The notes beneath the pieces were generated by a model. That model had not been told where the DNA came from. It did not search any database and was given only the letters and a program-made list of their open reading frames with translations. A program made the translations under genes and the position numbers. DNA of 64,000 bases from Streptomyces sp. NBC_00442 (lineage in GTDB: Bacteria; Actinomycetota; Actinomycetes; Streptomycetales; Streptomycetaceae): NCBI RefSeq assembly GCF_036014195.1, contig NZ_CP107918.1:4154001-4218000 (forward strand). The letters are read 5' to 3'. Below are positions 15,617 to 24,705 of this stretch, in pieces; position 1 is the first letter of the stretch; each line of letters opens with the position of its first letter.

Positions 15617-17485
15617 ATGACCGAGACCGAAGGCGGGACTCCCGACTCGGAGGAGCCGCCGCAGTTCCTGCTGCGACTGCCGGGGGCGAGCGGGGTCGAT
15701 CGGGCGCGCGGGGTGCTGCTGGACGAGGTGGGGACCAACGGAAGCCGGAAGTTCCGCATCCTGGCGGGCTCGCCCGCCCGGGACCACGAGATGCCGTCCT
15801 TCTCCAAGCACTTCTCCGGCACGGCCGTCGCGCGGGAGACGATGAGGAACACGGGTGTGCTGCGCCCGTCCACTCGCTGGCCCGGGTGGCTGGAGCTGGC
15901 CCAGGACGTCGACTGCGGGTCCCCGTCCTTCGCCGCGGGCGTGCTGGTCGGGGCGCCGCGCAACGGCTGGGTGGACTGGAAGACGGAAGCGGGGGCGCCG
16001 CTCTCGGACTTCATGGAGGGGGTCTGGCCCGGTCCTGCCAGGGCCTGGCTCGTCCGGGGTTCCAACGTGGCGGGGGCCGATCTCGTCCAGAAGCTGTGGC
16101 TTCCCGAGGAGCGGGTTTCTCTCGCCGCCCCTCGCCTGCGCCAGGGGATCGGCCAGGGGACCAGCAAGGAGCGCCTGCGCACGGTTGTCGAGGAGGACTG
16201 GGGCACCACGGCCACGTACAACCAGAAGCTGGAACTCGTCGAGGAACTCCATGCGTTCCTGTCTCGGATGAAGCCCGGCGACACCGTGTGCACACTCTCC
16301 GGCGGACGGTTCTACGTCGGTGAGATCACCGGCCCCGCCGAGCAGACCGCCTCCGACAACGGAAGGTCCAATCTGCGGCGGCCCGTCGAGTGGCAGAGCA
16401 CCGGCCACCCGTACGACGTGCTGCCCGAGGAGATCCAGCAGCGGCTGTCCGTCCAGCACGATGTCGTGGACCTCACCACGGTCCAGCCGCTCATCGAAGG
16501 GCTCGGCCTCTCCGACGAGGAACTGGCGGACGAGGCCGAGGCGATAGAGCGCGACCCCAGCGGCACGACACCCGCCCTCACCGCCCGGCGTGAGCTGGAA
16601 CTCCCCGTGCCGGAACAGCACCTCGCCGACGAACTGCTGGTGCACGACGTGGCCTGGCTGCGGGACATTCGCGACCTGCTGTGGGACGAACGGCAGCTGA
16701 TCCTCTATGGCCCGCCCGGAACCGGCAAGACGTACACGGCCCTCAAACTGGCCGAATACCTCGGCGGCGGGCCCGAGCAGGTGAAGCTCGTGCAGTTTCA
16801 CCCCTCTTACGCCTACGAGGACTTCTTCGAGGGGTTCCGCCCTCGTGAGGACCCGGATACAAGGGAAGTCGCCTTCCGTCTCACCGCCGGCCCCCTGCGC
16901 GAGCTCGCAGACCTGGCGTCCCGCGAGGGCAACCGGCACATCCCGCACTTCCTGATCATCGACGAGATCAACCGGGCCAACCTGGCCAAGGTCTTCGGCG
17001 AGCTGTACTTCCTCCTGGAGTACCGCAACAAGTCGGTACGTCTCACCTACTCCGGCGACGACTTCGCGCTCCCGCCGAACCTCTTCGTCATCGGCACGAT
17101 GAACACCGCCGACCGGTCGATCGCCCTGGTGGACGCGGCGATGCGCAGGCGCTTCGCCTTCGTCGAGCTGTCACCCCGCACCGAGCCCACCAGCGGCCTG
17201 CTACGGCGCTGGCTCGACCGGGAGGGGCTCGACACCCGGGCCGCGGACCTTCTGGACGCGCTCAACTCCCGTATCGAAGAAGCGGACTTCCGTATCGGTC
17301 CCTCCTACCTGATGAAGAAGGGGGCACACCGGCAGGGCGGTCTGGAGCGCACCTGGCGGACCAAGATCCTGCCGCTGCTGGAGGAGCATCACTACGGGGA
17401 GTCCTTCGACATCGAGAAGCGCTACGGACTCGATGCGCTGGCCCGGTCCATCGGCGACGGCGAATCGTACGAGCCTTCGCCGTGA
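15617..17485 (+). CDS. mcrB: McrB-type AAA+ GTPase of a modification-dependent restriction system
   Basis: 622 residues. The ATG at 15617 follows GGGGGA with 6-bp spacing and is preferred to in-frame codons further upstream. Walker A is GPPGTGKT near residue 364, followed by Walker B FLIIDEINRANLAKVFGEL and the McrB-specific GTMNTADRS segment that recognises guanine nucleotides. Before it, near 205-275, a PUA/EVE-like segment (KPGDTVCTLSGGRFYVGEI...) probably reads modified bases in DNA. McrB hexamers translocate and recruit the McrC nuclease to cut methylated or otherwise modified foreign DNA. mcrC overlaps the stop by 4 bp. The N-terminal ~200 residues are unfamiliar and differ from the E. 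coli DNA-binding domain, so the recognised modification cannot be stated. Confidence 0.92.
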   Translation: MTETEGGTPDSEEPPQFLLRLPGASGVDRARGVLLDEVGTNGSRKFRILAGSPARDHEMPSFSKHFSGTAVARETMRNTGVLRPSTRWPGWLELAQDVDCGSPSFAAGVLVGAPRNGWVDWKTEAGAPLSDFMEGVWPGPARAWLVRGSNVAGADLVQKLWLPEERVSLAAPRLRQGIGQGTSKERLRTVVEEDWGTTATYNQKLELVEELHAFLSRMKPGDTVCTLSGGRFYVGEITGPAEQTASDNGRSNLRRPVEWQSTGHPYDVLPEEIQQRLSVQHDVVDLTTVQPLIEGLGLSDEELADEAEAIERDPSGTTPALTARRELELPVPEQHLADELLVHDVAWLRDIRDLLWDERQLILYGPPGTGKTYTALKLAEYLGGGPEQVKLVQFHPSYAYEDFFEGFRPREDPDTREVAFRLTAGPLRELADLASREGNRHIPHFLIIDEINRANLAKVFGELYFLLEYRNKSVRLTYSGDDFALPPNLFVIGTMNTADRSIALVDAAMRRRFAFVELSPRTEPTSGLLRRWLDREGLDTRAADLLDALNSRIEEADFRIGPSYLMKKGAHRQGGLERTWRTKILPLLEEHHYGESFDIEKRYGLDALARSIGDGESYEPSP

Positions 17486-18693
17486 CGACTGTCGAGTTGG
17501 CCGAGTACGGGCCGCCCGTCACTGTGCCTCTCCCGGACGAAGTCGGGCGCTCGCTCGCTGCCTCCAGGATCGTCGAAGCCGCACCCGATCCCTACCGGTC
17601 GGGCTGCTGGCGGCTGCGCGCCGGCGGCAAGGTCGGCGCGGTGGCCCTGAGGTCACCCGGGCACAGCGCCGTCACCCTCCGCATCGCCCCCAAGGTGCCG
17701 GTGGCGCGGCTGTTCTTCCTCATCGGTTACGCATCGAACCCCCACTTCCACCGGGACGGGGAGGTGAGTGTTGCCGAGCAGGACGAGCTGCTTCCCGCGC
17801 TGGCGCAGGGATTCGAGAGATCCCTCGAACGTGCCCTCCGGCAGGGAGTGCTCCAGGGATACCGGCACACGGATGAGGCCGCACCGGTCGTCCGAGGACG
17901 TATCAGAGAAGCGGACCAGGTCAGGCGGCACCATGGGCGGGCGTTCCCGGTCGAGGTCGCCTACGACGACTACGGGACCGACATCGCGGAGAACCGGCTG
18001 CTGCGCGCTGCCACGGAGCGGCTGCTGACCCTGCCCAGGGTGCCCGACCGCGTACGCCGTCGGCTGCGCCACCACCGTGGCCGGCTGCTGGACGCACAGC
18101 CGCTGATCCCCGGCAGCCGTGATCTGCCGCAGTGGAGGGCGAGCCGGCTCAACCTCCGCTACCAGCCCGCGCTACGGCTGGCCGAGACGGTGCTGCGCGG
18201 CTTGTCCGTGGAGCATATGGACGGCCGGATCACCATCGACGGGTACCTCTTCGATACGCACAAGATCTTCGAGGACTTCGTCTGCATCGCACTGCGCGAG
18301 GCGCTGGCGCAATATGGGGGGCGCAGCGCACTTCAGGCGCAGGGCGTGCACCTCGATGAGGCTCAGGCTATTCGGATGCGTCCGGACCTGGTCTGGTACG
18401 GCAACCAGGGCATCCCACGAGCTGTCGCGGACGCCAAGTACAAGGCGGAGAAGCCCGAAGGATTTCCGGACGCCGACCTTTATCAGATGCTCGCCTACTG
18501 CACGGCGCTCGGACTCCGCGACGGTCATCTCGTCTATGCGAGGGGCTACGAGCCGAGCGCGACTCATCGGGTGCGGCACGCGGGAATCCGTATCCATCAG
18601 CACGCCCTGGCCCTGGAACAGTCGCCCGACGAGCTGCTGGCCGCGATCACGTCCATCGCCCGCTCGATGGTCGAAGGCGCGTTCGCGACGTGA
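17482..18693 (+). CDS. mcrC: McrC-type nuclease subunit
   Basis: 403 residues from a GTG overlapping the mcrB stop (GTGA). The C-terminal part carries a PD-(D/E)XK core: MRPDLVW near residue 299 and VADAKYK near 316, giving the D...D-x-K metal-binding set; E at the preceding helix (IFEDFV) fits the family. The N-terminal half, with LRIAPKVPVARLFFLIGYA, matches the McrC domain that stimulates the GTPase of McrB. The two proteins form the restriction complex in the cytoplasm. A minus-strand methylase gene ends only 16 bp beyond the stop, with no terminator visible between. Confidence 0.9.
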   Translation: MTTVELAEYGPPVTVPLPDEVGRSLAASRIVEAAPDPYRSGCWRLRAGGKVGAVALRSPGHSAVTLRIAPKVPVARLFFLIGYASNPHFHRDGEVSVAEQDELLPALAQGFERSLERALRQGVLQGYRHTDEAAPVVRGRIREADQVRRHHGRAFPVEVAYDDYGTDIAENRLLRAATERLLTLPRVPDRVRRRLRHHRGRLLDAQPLIPGSRDLPQWRASRLNLRYQPALRLAETVLRGLSVEHMDGRITIDGYLFDTHKIFEDFVCIALREALAQYGGRSALQAQGVHLDEAQAIRMRPDLVWYGNQGIPRAVADAKYKAEKPEGFPDADLYQMLAYCTALGLRDGHLVYARGYEPSATHRVRHAGIRIHQHALALEQSPDELLAAITSIARSMVEGAFAT

Positions 18694-18709
18694 CCTACCC
18701 AGGAATCCG

Positions 18710-20383
18710 TCAGGCACCGTCCTCGGGAGGCAGAAGTGCCCCATTGGTGAGGCCGTCACGGGCAAGAGCGCTGACTTGTTCTGCCAGCCGGGTCACTTCG
18801 CCGATGTGCTCCTCGAACTCTTTGAGCGCACGGAAGGCGGCACCGTAACGGCGTTGCTCTTCCACGGCCATCTGCGGGATGCGCGCTCCCTTGACGTCGA
18901 GGCGATAGGAGCCGCTGCCACTCGTCGAACGACGATTGTTGGAAGCGCTGCGCAGGAACCCCCGTAGATACTCGGTGTCCAACTGCTCACTGGTAGAGGT
19001 TGGTTCAGCATCGGCGAGGTCGACGAGCCCAGCACGGGAGAGATCGGCCAGACTGATCGTCGCACTGTCCAGTGTTCCCGGTCCTTCGCCCGCTGTGAGG
19101 GCGGGCAGCAATGCGGCCAATCGGTTGAGCCGCTCCTCGATGCCCCGTTGCAAGGCGCGGTACTCGGCGGGGAAGTCCTGCCGGGAAGCGTCCACGTGCG
19201 CGCTCGGCGTGAGGTCGACAGAGTCGTTCAGGAGATCGATCAGTGGTACGTCGGCGACTTGCTCGGCTGTCGGCTCCATGGGGCCATCGGGCGCATTGGC
19301 GGTGAGATCCACCATCCGCACTGAAGTCGCGCTGTCAGAGGGGCCGCTCGGGCGCTGCAGCACCCACAGATGCACCGGTTGAGCGTGTGATGCCACCATG
19401 CCGGGCGGGAGTGCCACGATCTCAGTAAGGAGGCCGCGCCGGACGATTTCGGCCCGAATGCGCCTGCCGGCCTTGCGGTAGGCCACGGAAGCGGGCATGA
19501 CGACCACGGCCCGACCGCCTGGAGCGGTATGGGCGTAGCAGTGCTGGAGCCAGGCCAGATCCCCCTCCGCCTTGGAAGGCGTGCCCAGTTCCCAGCGGGC
19601 ATCGAGGAGCAGCTCCTCCCGGCCCCAGTCCGGGCCGGCGGCCGGGGGGTCGCACAGGACAAGGTCGGCGCGCAGATCGGGCCAGCGGTCCTCGCGGAGA
19701 GAGTCCCCGATCTCGATGACGGTGTCCTGTGGCCCTGTGAGCTCGGCTCGCGCCTGGGCCAGCTCCCCAGCCGCTGGATCGATCTCCTGACCCCGGCGTA
19801 CAGACCCCTTGGTGAGACCAACGGAAAGGAGGAGCGTGCCGATACCGCAGGCCGGATCGAGAATGACAGAGTCGTCGGGCACTGGTCCCACGAAGTGCCT
19901 CACGGCCTTGACCAGCCGCAACGACGTGACCTGGTCGGAGCCAGCACGTCGTGAGGAGTCCAGGAAGCGTTCGACCAGCTGGTCGATGACTCGGGCTGCT
20001 GATTCCTTAGCCGCCACCCTCGCAGCCAGATCGACCAGGTTGTCGTCCAGCCTGGAATCATCCTCGTGTGCGAGGAAGCGGGCAGCGCCCGCGATGCCTG
20101 CGACCATGTCGTCACCGAAGGCACCCCGCAGTGCTTGCCACAGGCGGACGTCGTCTGAAAGATCGGTGCCCTTCTGCTGCTTGGCCAGCCAGGAACGGAC
20201 CTCGGTCAGCGAAAAGAGGGGCGTGCTCGTTCCACCGTCAGCAGGTGCTGGGAAGTCGCTGTACCGCCGCCTCCAGTTGGAGACAGCAGCACGTGTCACT
20301 CCCGCCAGCCTGGCAATCTCTGCACCAGTGATCAGTGAGTCGGAAGCCGGGGGAGTCGATTCCTTCATAGCTCCACCGTACAC
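18710..20383 (-). CDS. N6-adenine DNA methylase (HsdM-like) with N-terminal HTH
   Basis: 557 residues from GTG at 20383; an ATG at 20368 is possible, but GGTGGAG is then only 2 bp away. Residues 15-55 form a MerR-like HTH (ITGAEIARLAGVTRAAVSNW). The methylase core has motif I DPACGIG near 174. Motif IV reads CDPPAA near 244 instead of the usual (N/D)PP(F/Y/W), so the aromatic residue that stacks on the target base is missing. The C-terminal part (SLADLSRAGLVDL and beyond) looks like a specificity-type helical region. It may methylate adenine, or act as a DNA-binding regulator that has lost catalysis. It sits beside McrBC, which would spare DNA carrying the host's own mark. The 17-bp element lies 30 bp upstream of the start. 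Confidence 0.82.
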   Translation of the reverse strand: MYGGAMKESTPPASDSLITGAEIARLAGVTRAAVSNWRRRYSDFPAPADGGTSTPLFSLTEVRSWLAKQQKGTDLSDDVRLWQALRGAFGDDMVAGIAGAARFLAHEDDSRLDDNLVDLAARVAAKESAARVIDQLVERFLDSSRRAGSDQVTSLRLVKAVRHFVGPVPDDSVILDPACGIGTLLLSVGLTKGSVRRGQEIDPAAGELAQARAELTGPQDTVIEIGDSLREDRWPDLRADLVLCDPPAAGPDWGREELLLDARWELGTPSKAEGDLAWLQHCYAHTAPGGRAVVVMPASVAYRKAGRRIRAEIVRRGLLTEIVALPPGMVASHAQPVHLWVLQRPSGPSDSATSVRMVDLTANAPDGPMEPTAEQVADVPLIDLLNDSVDLTPSAHVDASRQDFPAEYRALQRGIEERLNRLAALLPALTAGEGPGTLDSATISLADLSRAGLVDLADAEPTSTSEQLDTEYLRGFLRSASNNRRSTSGSGSYRLDVKGARIPQMAVEEQRRYGAAFRALKEFEEHIGEVTRLAEQVSALARDGLTNGALLPPEDGA

Positions 20384-20412
20384 GCAATCGGGATAGAATC
20401 CGATAGTTCATG

Positions 20413-20428
20413 CGTTGGCGATGTCAAC
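20413..20428 (-). promoter_or_regulatory. Operator/promoter-like element, copy 2
   Basis: On the minus strand this reads GTTGACATCGCCAACG, identical to 11771-11786 (17 bp with the preceding T). It lies 30 bp upstream of the methylase start. Next to it, plus-strand 20387-20404 is a looser dyad, ATCGG-N8-CCGAT. Confidence 0.55.
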
Positions 20429-20575
20429 AAATCCATGGGGTGACTGGATAGGCGAGCGCTCGGCTCCCTGGCGCGACTTGCGTCCCGCGTGACCCCTCTT
20501 CGGCAGTTCCACCGGGTCTCTTCGGCTATCCGCCGTTGGATGGACTGCCCTCCACTGGCCTGGCAATCGAGCGGT

Positions 20576-20606
20576 GTGAGCGGTCACGAATTACGTGATC
20601 GTTCAC
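20576..20606. promoter_or_regulatory. Paired GTGA-N4-TCAC dyads
   Basis: GTGAGCGGTCAC (20576-20587) and GTGATCGTTCAC (20595-20606) lie exactly 19 bp apart and together form a larger inverted repeat (20574-20608) with only two G/A deviations per 15-bp arm. The architecture suggests two dimers on about the same face of the helix. The regulator is unknown; candidates are the XRE protein or the HTH-methylase nearby. Confidence 0.5.
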
Positions 20607-20802
20607 ACGGGGGCTTCCTTCATGAGGTGGACTCTCCCTACGACATCCCCAGGCCCCGAAGGGGCTCGACAGAGAGAACTCCCGCTGGCCGGCGACCGTC
20701 AGGGCATGTTCGAGATCGAACTCGGCCATCCTGATCAGACCGACGAGCCGAGGTCGCTTCGAGGCGAGCACGTCGCGCGTGCTGAGGCCAAGCGGCCCCT
20801 GG

Positions 20803-21285
20803 TCAAGCCCCTGTTTCTGGCGACACTCCTTGTTCCAGGTAGGCAGTCAGGTCAGCTGCACGGGCCTGGATCCCGGCGGTGATCCGGCGTGCGAGGCGTG
20901 GAATGGTGAGTTCTGGCAGTTGCTGGGCGTCGTGGAAGTCGTAGCTGCGGAGCTCGTCGGCCTGCAAGGCGATCTGCTGGCGCTGTTCCGCACTGAGACG
21001 GCCACCGTCGAAGAGGTAGAGGACCTTGTCTCCCTCTCCCGGATTCGGTGCCCAGTCCACGACGAGTAGGCGGCCGATGTGGGGCTTGATACCCAGCTCT
21101 TCGTGGACTTCGCGCATGCAGGCTTGTCGCGGAGACTCTCCGTGCTCGACGTATCCGCCGGGGATGTCGCGGTAGTCCTTGTACGAGGGTTCGACGAGCA
21201 GGACCCGGTCGGCGTCGTCGAAGAAGAGCGCGCCGGCTGCCATGCGCGGGTGGGCCATCTTCGCTTCGTGCTCGTTCTCGCTCAC
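20803..21285 (-). CDS. Nudix hydrolase
   Basis: 160 residues. The Nudix box GX5EX7REUXEEXGU is complete (GYVEHGE...REVHEELGI, residues 44-66), so it should hydrolyse a nucleoside-diphosphate-linked substrate in a Mg-dependent reaction; the substrate cannot be read from sequence. The start lies 10 bp after the end of the XRE-TPR gene, so the two form an operon. XRE-TPR regulators paired with Nudix proteins are common in Streptomyces accessory DNA. Confidence 0.85.
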   Translation of the reverse strand: MSENEHEAKMAHPRMAAGALFFDDADRVLLVEPSYKDYRDIPGGYVEHGESPRQACMREVHEELGIKPHIGRLLVVDWAPNPGEGDKVLYLFDGGRLSAEQRQQIALQADELRSYDFHDAQQLPELTIPRLARRITAGIQARAADLTAYLEQGVSPETGA

Positions 21286-21295
21286 GGGACGGACT

Positions 21296-22525
21296 CTAAC
21301 CGCCGACGACGCCGAGCCTGCGTGCCAGGTCTGCCACCGGCTGGGACGGGCGGCCTCGGGTACCTCGGATCCAGCCGATGACCAGTTCCCGGCTCAGGTA
21401 GTGGTGGCGCACCTGTTCGGGGGCAGCCTGTTCGGCGTCCAGCAAGGTGGCCAGGGCTTCGTCGGTCCGGTTCCAGGCGCTGAGTGCTCGGGCGACTTCC
21501 AGGTTGTGCCTCACGCGGCGTTCCACCGGCAAACCGCTGGTGTCGATGCGTTGTCCGAGGTCCGCGGCTATCTGGATGTCTCCGAGCTCTCCGGCGGTGG
21601 CGACGCAGTGGATAGCCACGTTCGTCGGGCCGAAGGCCGTCCACAGGTGGTTGGCATCGGTGCCCAACCGCTGTGCGGCTTCGTCGGCTTCTCGAAGGAA
21701 GGTCTGCGTCGTCGCCCGGTCCTCCGCTCGGGCGGCCGCCATGGCGCCAGCGAGGAAGAGGGTGCCGTAGACCGAGAGGTACTCGTCGTTCGCGGTGCGC
21801 AGGCCAGGCTGCATCACGGCTGCCGCATCGTTCACCAGCTGGACCGCCGGGGTGAAGCGCCCGGTGGCCAGCAGGCAGTGTGTGACTGCCCGGAAGAGCG
21901 AGCCCGTCACCGCGCTCTGGCCGCTGTGCTGCGCGGCCGTCAGGCCGCGGTCGGCGGCGATCCATGCCAGCTCCGACTCCCCGACCTTGCCCAGCACCAT
22001 GGCCGCGCCTTGGTAGGTCAGGGCGAGCAGGGTATGAGCCTCCTCCCTCTTACGCCCCGAGTATGCGCAGGATGCGGCGAGGGCATCGGCCAGTACGAGG
22101 GGAAGGCGTCGCGTGGCGAAGCCGTAACGAGACGCCTGATAAGCGTCGAGGATCTCCTTCACGTTGGCCCGAAGGTCCTTCAGAGCGGGCGGTTCGTCAT
22201 CGGGCGGAGGTACGAGCAGCGGCGTGAGCTGCTTGTAGTCCATGAGCGCTTCGCGCAGAGCGGGCACCGTGCGGCGGCCGCTGTCGTTCGACCACTCCAT
22301 GAGGGTCGGCTCGGCGAGCAGGTCTCCGAGGGAGACGTCGAGGGCCTCGGCGAGTGAGGTGATCACCGAGAGCCGGTCGAGCTCGATCCGATTGTTCTCC
22401 GCTTTGCTCAGCCAGTCCGTGGTCCGCCCGACAAGGCCGGCCAGGACTTCTTGGGAGAGGCCGCGTCGGCGCCGGTACCAGGCGACGCGCTCGCCGATGG
22501 TCAGGTTCTCTGTCATCCCTCGCAT
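21296..22525 (-). CDS. XRE-family regulator with TPR-like helical domain
   Basis: 409 residues (ATG at 22525; an ATG three codons later is equally possible). Residues 10-65 are a Cro/C1-type HTH (IGERVAWYRRRRGLSQEVLAGLVGR...), followed by ~340 residues of helical-repeat sequence with TPR-like alternation (AWIAADRGLTAAQH, DATTQTFL-type helices). Proteins of this build typically sense a peptide or small ligand through the TPR part. The product probably controls its own operon with the Nudix gene and could bind the paired dyads at 20.58 kb; that link is a guess. Confidence 0.82.
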   Translation of the reverse strand: MRGMTENLTIGERVAWYRRRRGLSQEVLAGLVGRTTDWLSKAENNRIELDRLSVITSLAEALDVSLGDLLAEPTLMEWSNDSGRRTVPALREALMDYKQLTPLLVPPPDDEPPALKDLRANVKEILDAYQASRYGFATRRLPLVLADALAASCAYSGRKREEAHTLLALTYQGAAMVLGKVGESELAWIAADRGLTAAQHSGQSAVTGSLFRAVTHCLLATGRFTPAVQLVNDAAAVMQPGLRTANDEYLSVYGTLFLAGAMAAARAEDRATTQTFLREADEAAQRLGTDANHLWTAFGPTNVAIHCVATAGELGDIQIAADLGQRIDTSGLPVERRVRHNLEVARALSAWNRTDEALATLLDAEQAAPEQVRHHYLSRELVIGWIRGTRGRPSQPVADLARRLGVVGG

Positions 22526-22801
22526 GTCCTGAGCATCACCTCGTGGCCGGAATCGACCCCGGAAGGATTTTCCGGGGTGCGGCGGGGTGCCGTACCTACT
22601 GTCGCAGTAGATCGAAAAAGCCGCCGGGCAATGTGGTCACTCCCTCCGCCTTGGCTGGCTTTGGTGATCGGTCCTGCTCCTCGCGCCGGAGCAGGGCACG
22701 GCTCGCTGATATGGACTGGAGGTGTGGGGGGTGCGCAACACGAAGACGGCGGAGCCGTGGATCGAGCAGGGTCTCCGCCCGTTCGGCCCGGCAGCACCGG
22801 C

Positions 22802-23710
22802 ATGCGCTGGGGCGAAATCGTCGGCCTGGAGACGGAGTTCGCCCGCTCCGGGGCCGTCCGCGTCGAATGGCAGCTGTACGAACTCGACACCGGCGAGCTG
22901 GTTCGCTGCCCACCCAAGGACGACAGCTACCGCACCATCGACGTGATGGACTGGCTGTCGGCCCTGGTCGCCAACCACGTCGCCCGCACGAAGCCGAAAC
23001 CCTGCTCGTGCCACGCCAAGACCTACGTCTTCCGGGGCCAGGGCACGGCCCGCACCGGCGGCCACCACGGCGCAAAGCTCGTCGACGTCGCACGCCGAGC
23101 CGAAGTCTCCACCGGCACGGTGTCCAACGTCCTCAACCACCCCGACCGCGTCACCGAAGCCAAGCGGGTCAGGGTGGAACAGGCCATCGCAGACCTGGGA
23201 TTCGTGCGCGGCGGCGCGGTACCGCAGCACGCAGCCCACTGGCGCCGAAGCGGCTTTGCCACCTGGCTGTTCACCCCGGCGGTCTCCGGCTGGTACCCAA
23301 AGAAGGCGCCGCAGGAAGCCCGCCCCGTGCCTCTCCTCGGCGAGCCGTGGCCCGGCGTCCCAGCCCGAGGGCGTGGCGCCAGCGACCGTGCCGACGCCTG
23401 CTGGCTCCCGATCGCCAAGGGCCTCACACCCCACGGCCTCCGCCACACCCACCGGACCGTGATGGAGGACCTCGGCACCGAGAAGGTCCTCATGGACGAC
23501 CGCATGGGCCACATCGACGGCTCGGTCTCCGCGCGCTACGCCCACGTCACACCCGGAATGCGAAAACGCCTCATGCTTGGACTGACCGAGCAGTGGGAGG
23601 CGGCACTCGACACCCGCCTGGCGATGAGCCCCACGTCACCCGTGCGCGTACTCGATGATCTCCTACGTGCGCGCAGGGAATCACGTAAGCCTGCGGAGTC
23701 CCAGCGGTGA
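22802..23710 (+). pseudogene. Truncated tyrosine recombinase with an internal LacI-type HTH
   Basis: The readable part begins at TGMRWGEIVGLE near 22.80 kb; the N-terminal arm-binding and core-binding domains of a phage-type integrase are missing, and the open frame upstream has no family likeness. The catalytic set is otherwise present: Arg in TGMRWGE, HGLRHTH (H-x-x-R), MGH, and Tyr in SARYAHV. Between the beta-sheet and the HxxR box sits a LacI-family HTH (DVARRAEVSTGTVSNVLNHP, near residues 100-140). It is probably the relic of the integrase that brought in the accessory DNA at the nearby tRNA-Pro. A start upstream in another frame, joined by a frameshift, cannot be excluded. Confidence 0.7.
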
Positions 23711-23721
23711 CTGCTGCTGCA

Positions 23722-23744
23722 CCTCTGGTGGTCACCACCAGAGG
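23722..23744. terminator. Perfect inverted repeat after the recombinase remnant
   Basis: CCTCTGGTGG / CCACCAGAGG with TCA between, 12 bp after the stop. It could be a terminator or a dyad-type binding site; there is no T-run. Confidence 0.45.
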
Positions 23745-23862
23745 CACAGCCGGCTCCGGCGACACCTTGCGGGGGCAGCGTCAACCTCGTGGAGGTCACC
23801 TCGCTCCGGAGGTTATGGCAAACGCCCGGTGAGAGGGCCAAGGGACCTGGCTCAATAGGCAC

Positions 23863-24705
23863 ATGGAGATTGGCGAGCACTGGGCGTACCGCGCGAGGCC
23901 GAAGGACCTGGGTAGCGAGGTCCGCCAGGTCGAGGTCGTACGCGTGGGCAGCTCCGGCAGGTCTGGCTGGATCCACGTGCGGTTTCTCGAAGGCGATGCC
24001 GCTGGCCTGCAGGAGTGGGTCAGTTCCGGCTCTCTCGTAGCGTCGTGGGCGGATGTTGATACGTTCCGCGCGGATGACGCGGCGGAGCTGGCGCTGGCGG
24101 AGTCCTCTCGCCACGTCCGGGGCAGCACGGATTTCGAGGCCGCCCGCATGATTCTCGGCTTCGTCCGTCCGAAGAACAGGCTCCGCCTGCGCCGAACAGT
24201 GGCCGACGCCGGGGTCCTGGAGCTGAGCCGCCTCGACGAGACGGCACCGCTCATCGGCATCGACGCAGCTGAACTCCGCGGTGACGCCATGGTGTACGAG
24301 AACCGCCACGGCATGTGTCTGGCTGGGTGGCCGGTCACCGAGCGCGTCGCCCGCCAAGTGGCCGGCCGTCTCGCCGACGAGATCCTTCCGGAGGTGGACC
24401 GCAAGCAGCAGGGCATCGAACAGGAGCGTGCCCAGCCCTCTTGGTACTCCTATAGCCGACGGGACGACCGGAAGCTGGACGCAGAGGCAGCTGTCTTGCG
24501 AACCGTCCGGGCCTGGTGCGGCGAAGACAAGGCCGACCGCTACGACGAGTTGGTCGCCCTTCGCGCCGAGGTCATCAGGCTCGGGGGACTCGTCGAGAAG
24601 GCGGTCAAGGCTCTACGCGACCGAGGTCACGGCGTCATCGCCTCCACCATTGAGCGCGACCTTGGCGTCCATATCGCCACCCTTGATCCTGATGTGCGTC
24701 GATGA
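23863..24705 (+). CDS. Hypothetical accessory protein
   Basis: 280 residues from ATG at 23863; no strong ribosome binding site. The N-terminal ~65 residues (YRARPKDLGSEVRQVEVVRVG...WIHVRF...GLQEWV) look like a small SH3/KOW-type beta domain found at the front of many Streptomyces hypothetical proteins. The rest is helical and charged, ending in a segment (ALRAEVIRLGGLVEKAVKAL) that could be a coiled coil. No enzyme motif is visible. Its 3' end overlaps the convergent gene by 71 bp. It sits between the recombinase relic and the tRNA-Pro, so it is probably cargo of the same element. Confidence 0.65.
   Translation: MEIGEHWAYRARPKDLGSEVRQVEVVRVGSSGRSGWIHVRFLEGDAAGLQEWVSSGSLVASWADVDTFRADDAAELALAESSRHVRGSTDFEAARMILGFVRPKNRLRLRRTVADAGVLELSRLDETAPLIGIDAAELRGDAMVYENRHGMCLAGWPVTERVARQVAGRLADEILPEVDRKQQGIEQERAQPSWYSYSRRDDRKLDAEAAVLRTVRAWCGEDKADRYDELVALRAEVIRLGGLVEKAVKALRDRGHGVIASTIERDLGVHIATLDPDVRR

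Larger units (their letters stand above)
20384..20802. other. Gene-free interval upstream of the HTH-methylase
   Basis: About 420 bp between the methylase start and the end of the Nudix gene. It holds the 17-bp operator-like element (20413-20428), a double GTGA-N4-TCAC dyad (20576-20606) and a short hairpin GGCCCCGAAGGGGCT near 20652. I see no credible ORF or RNA gene. Confidence 0.6.
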
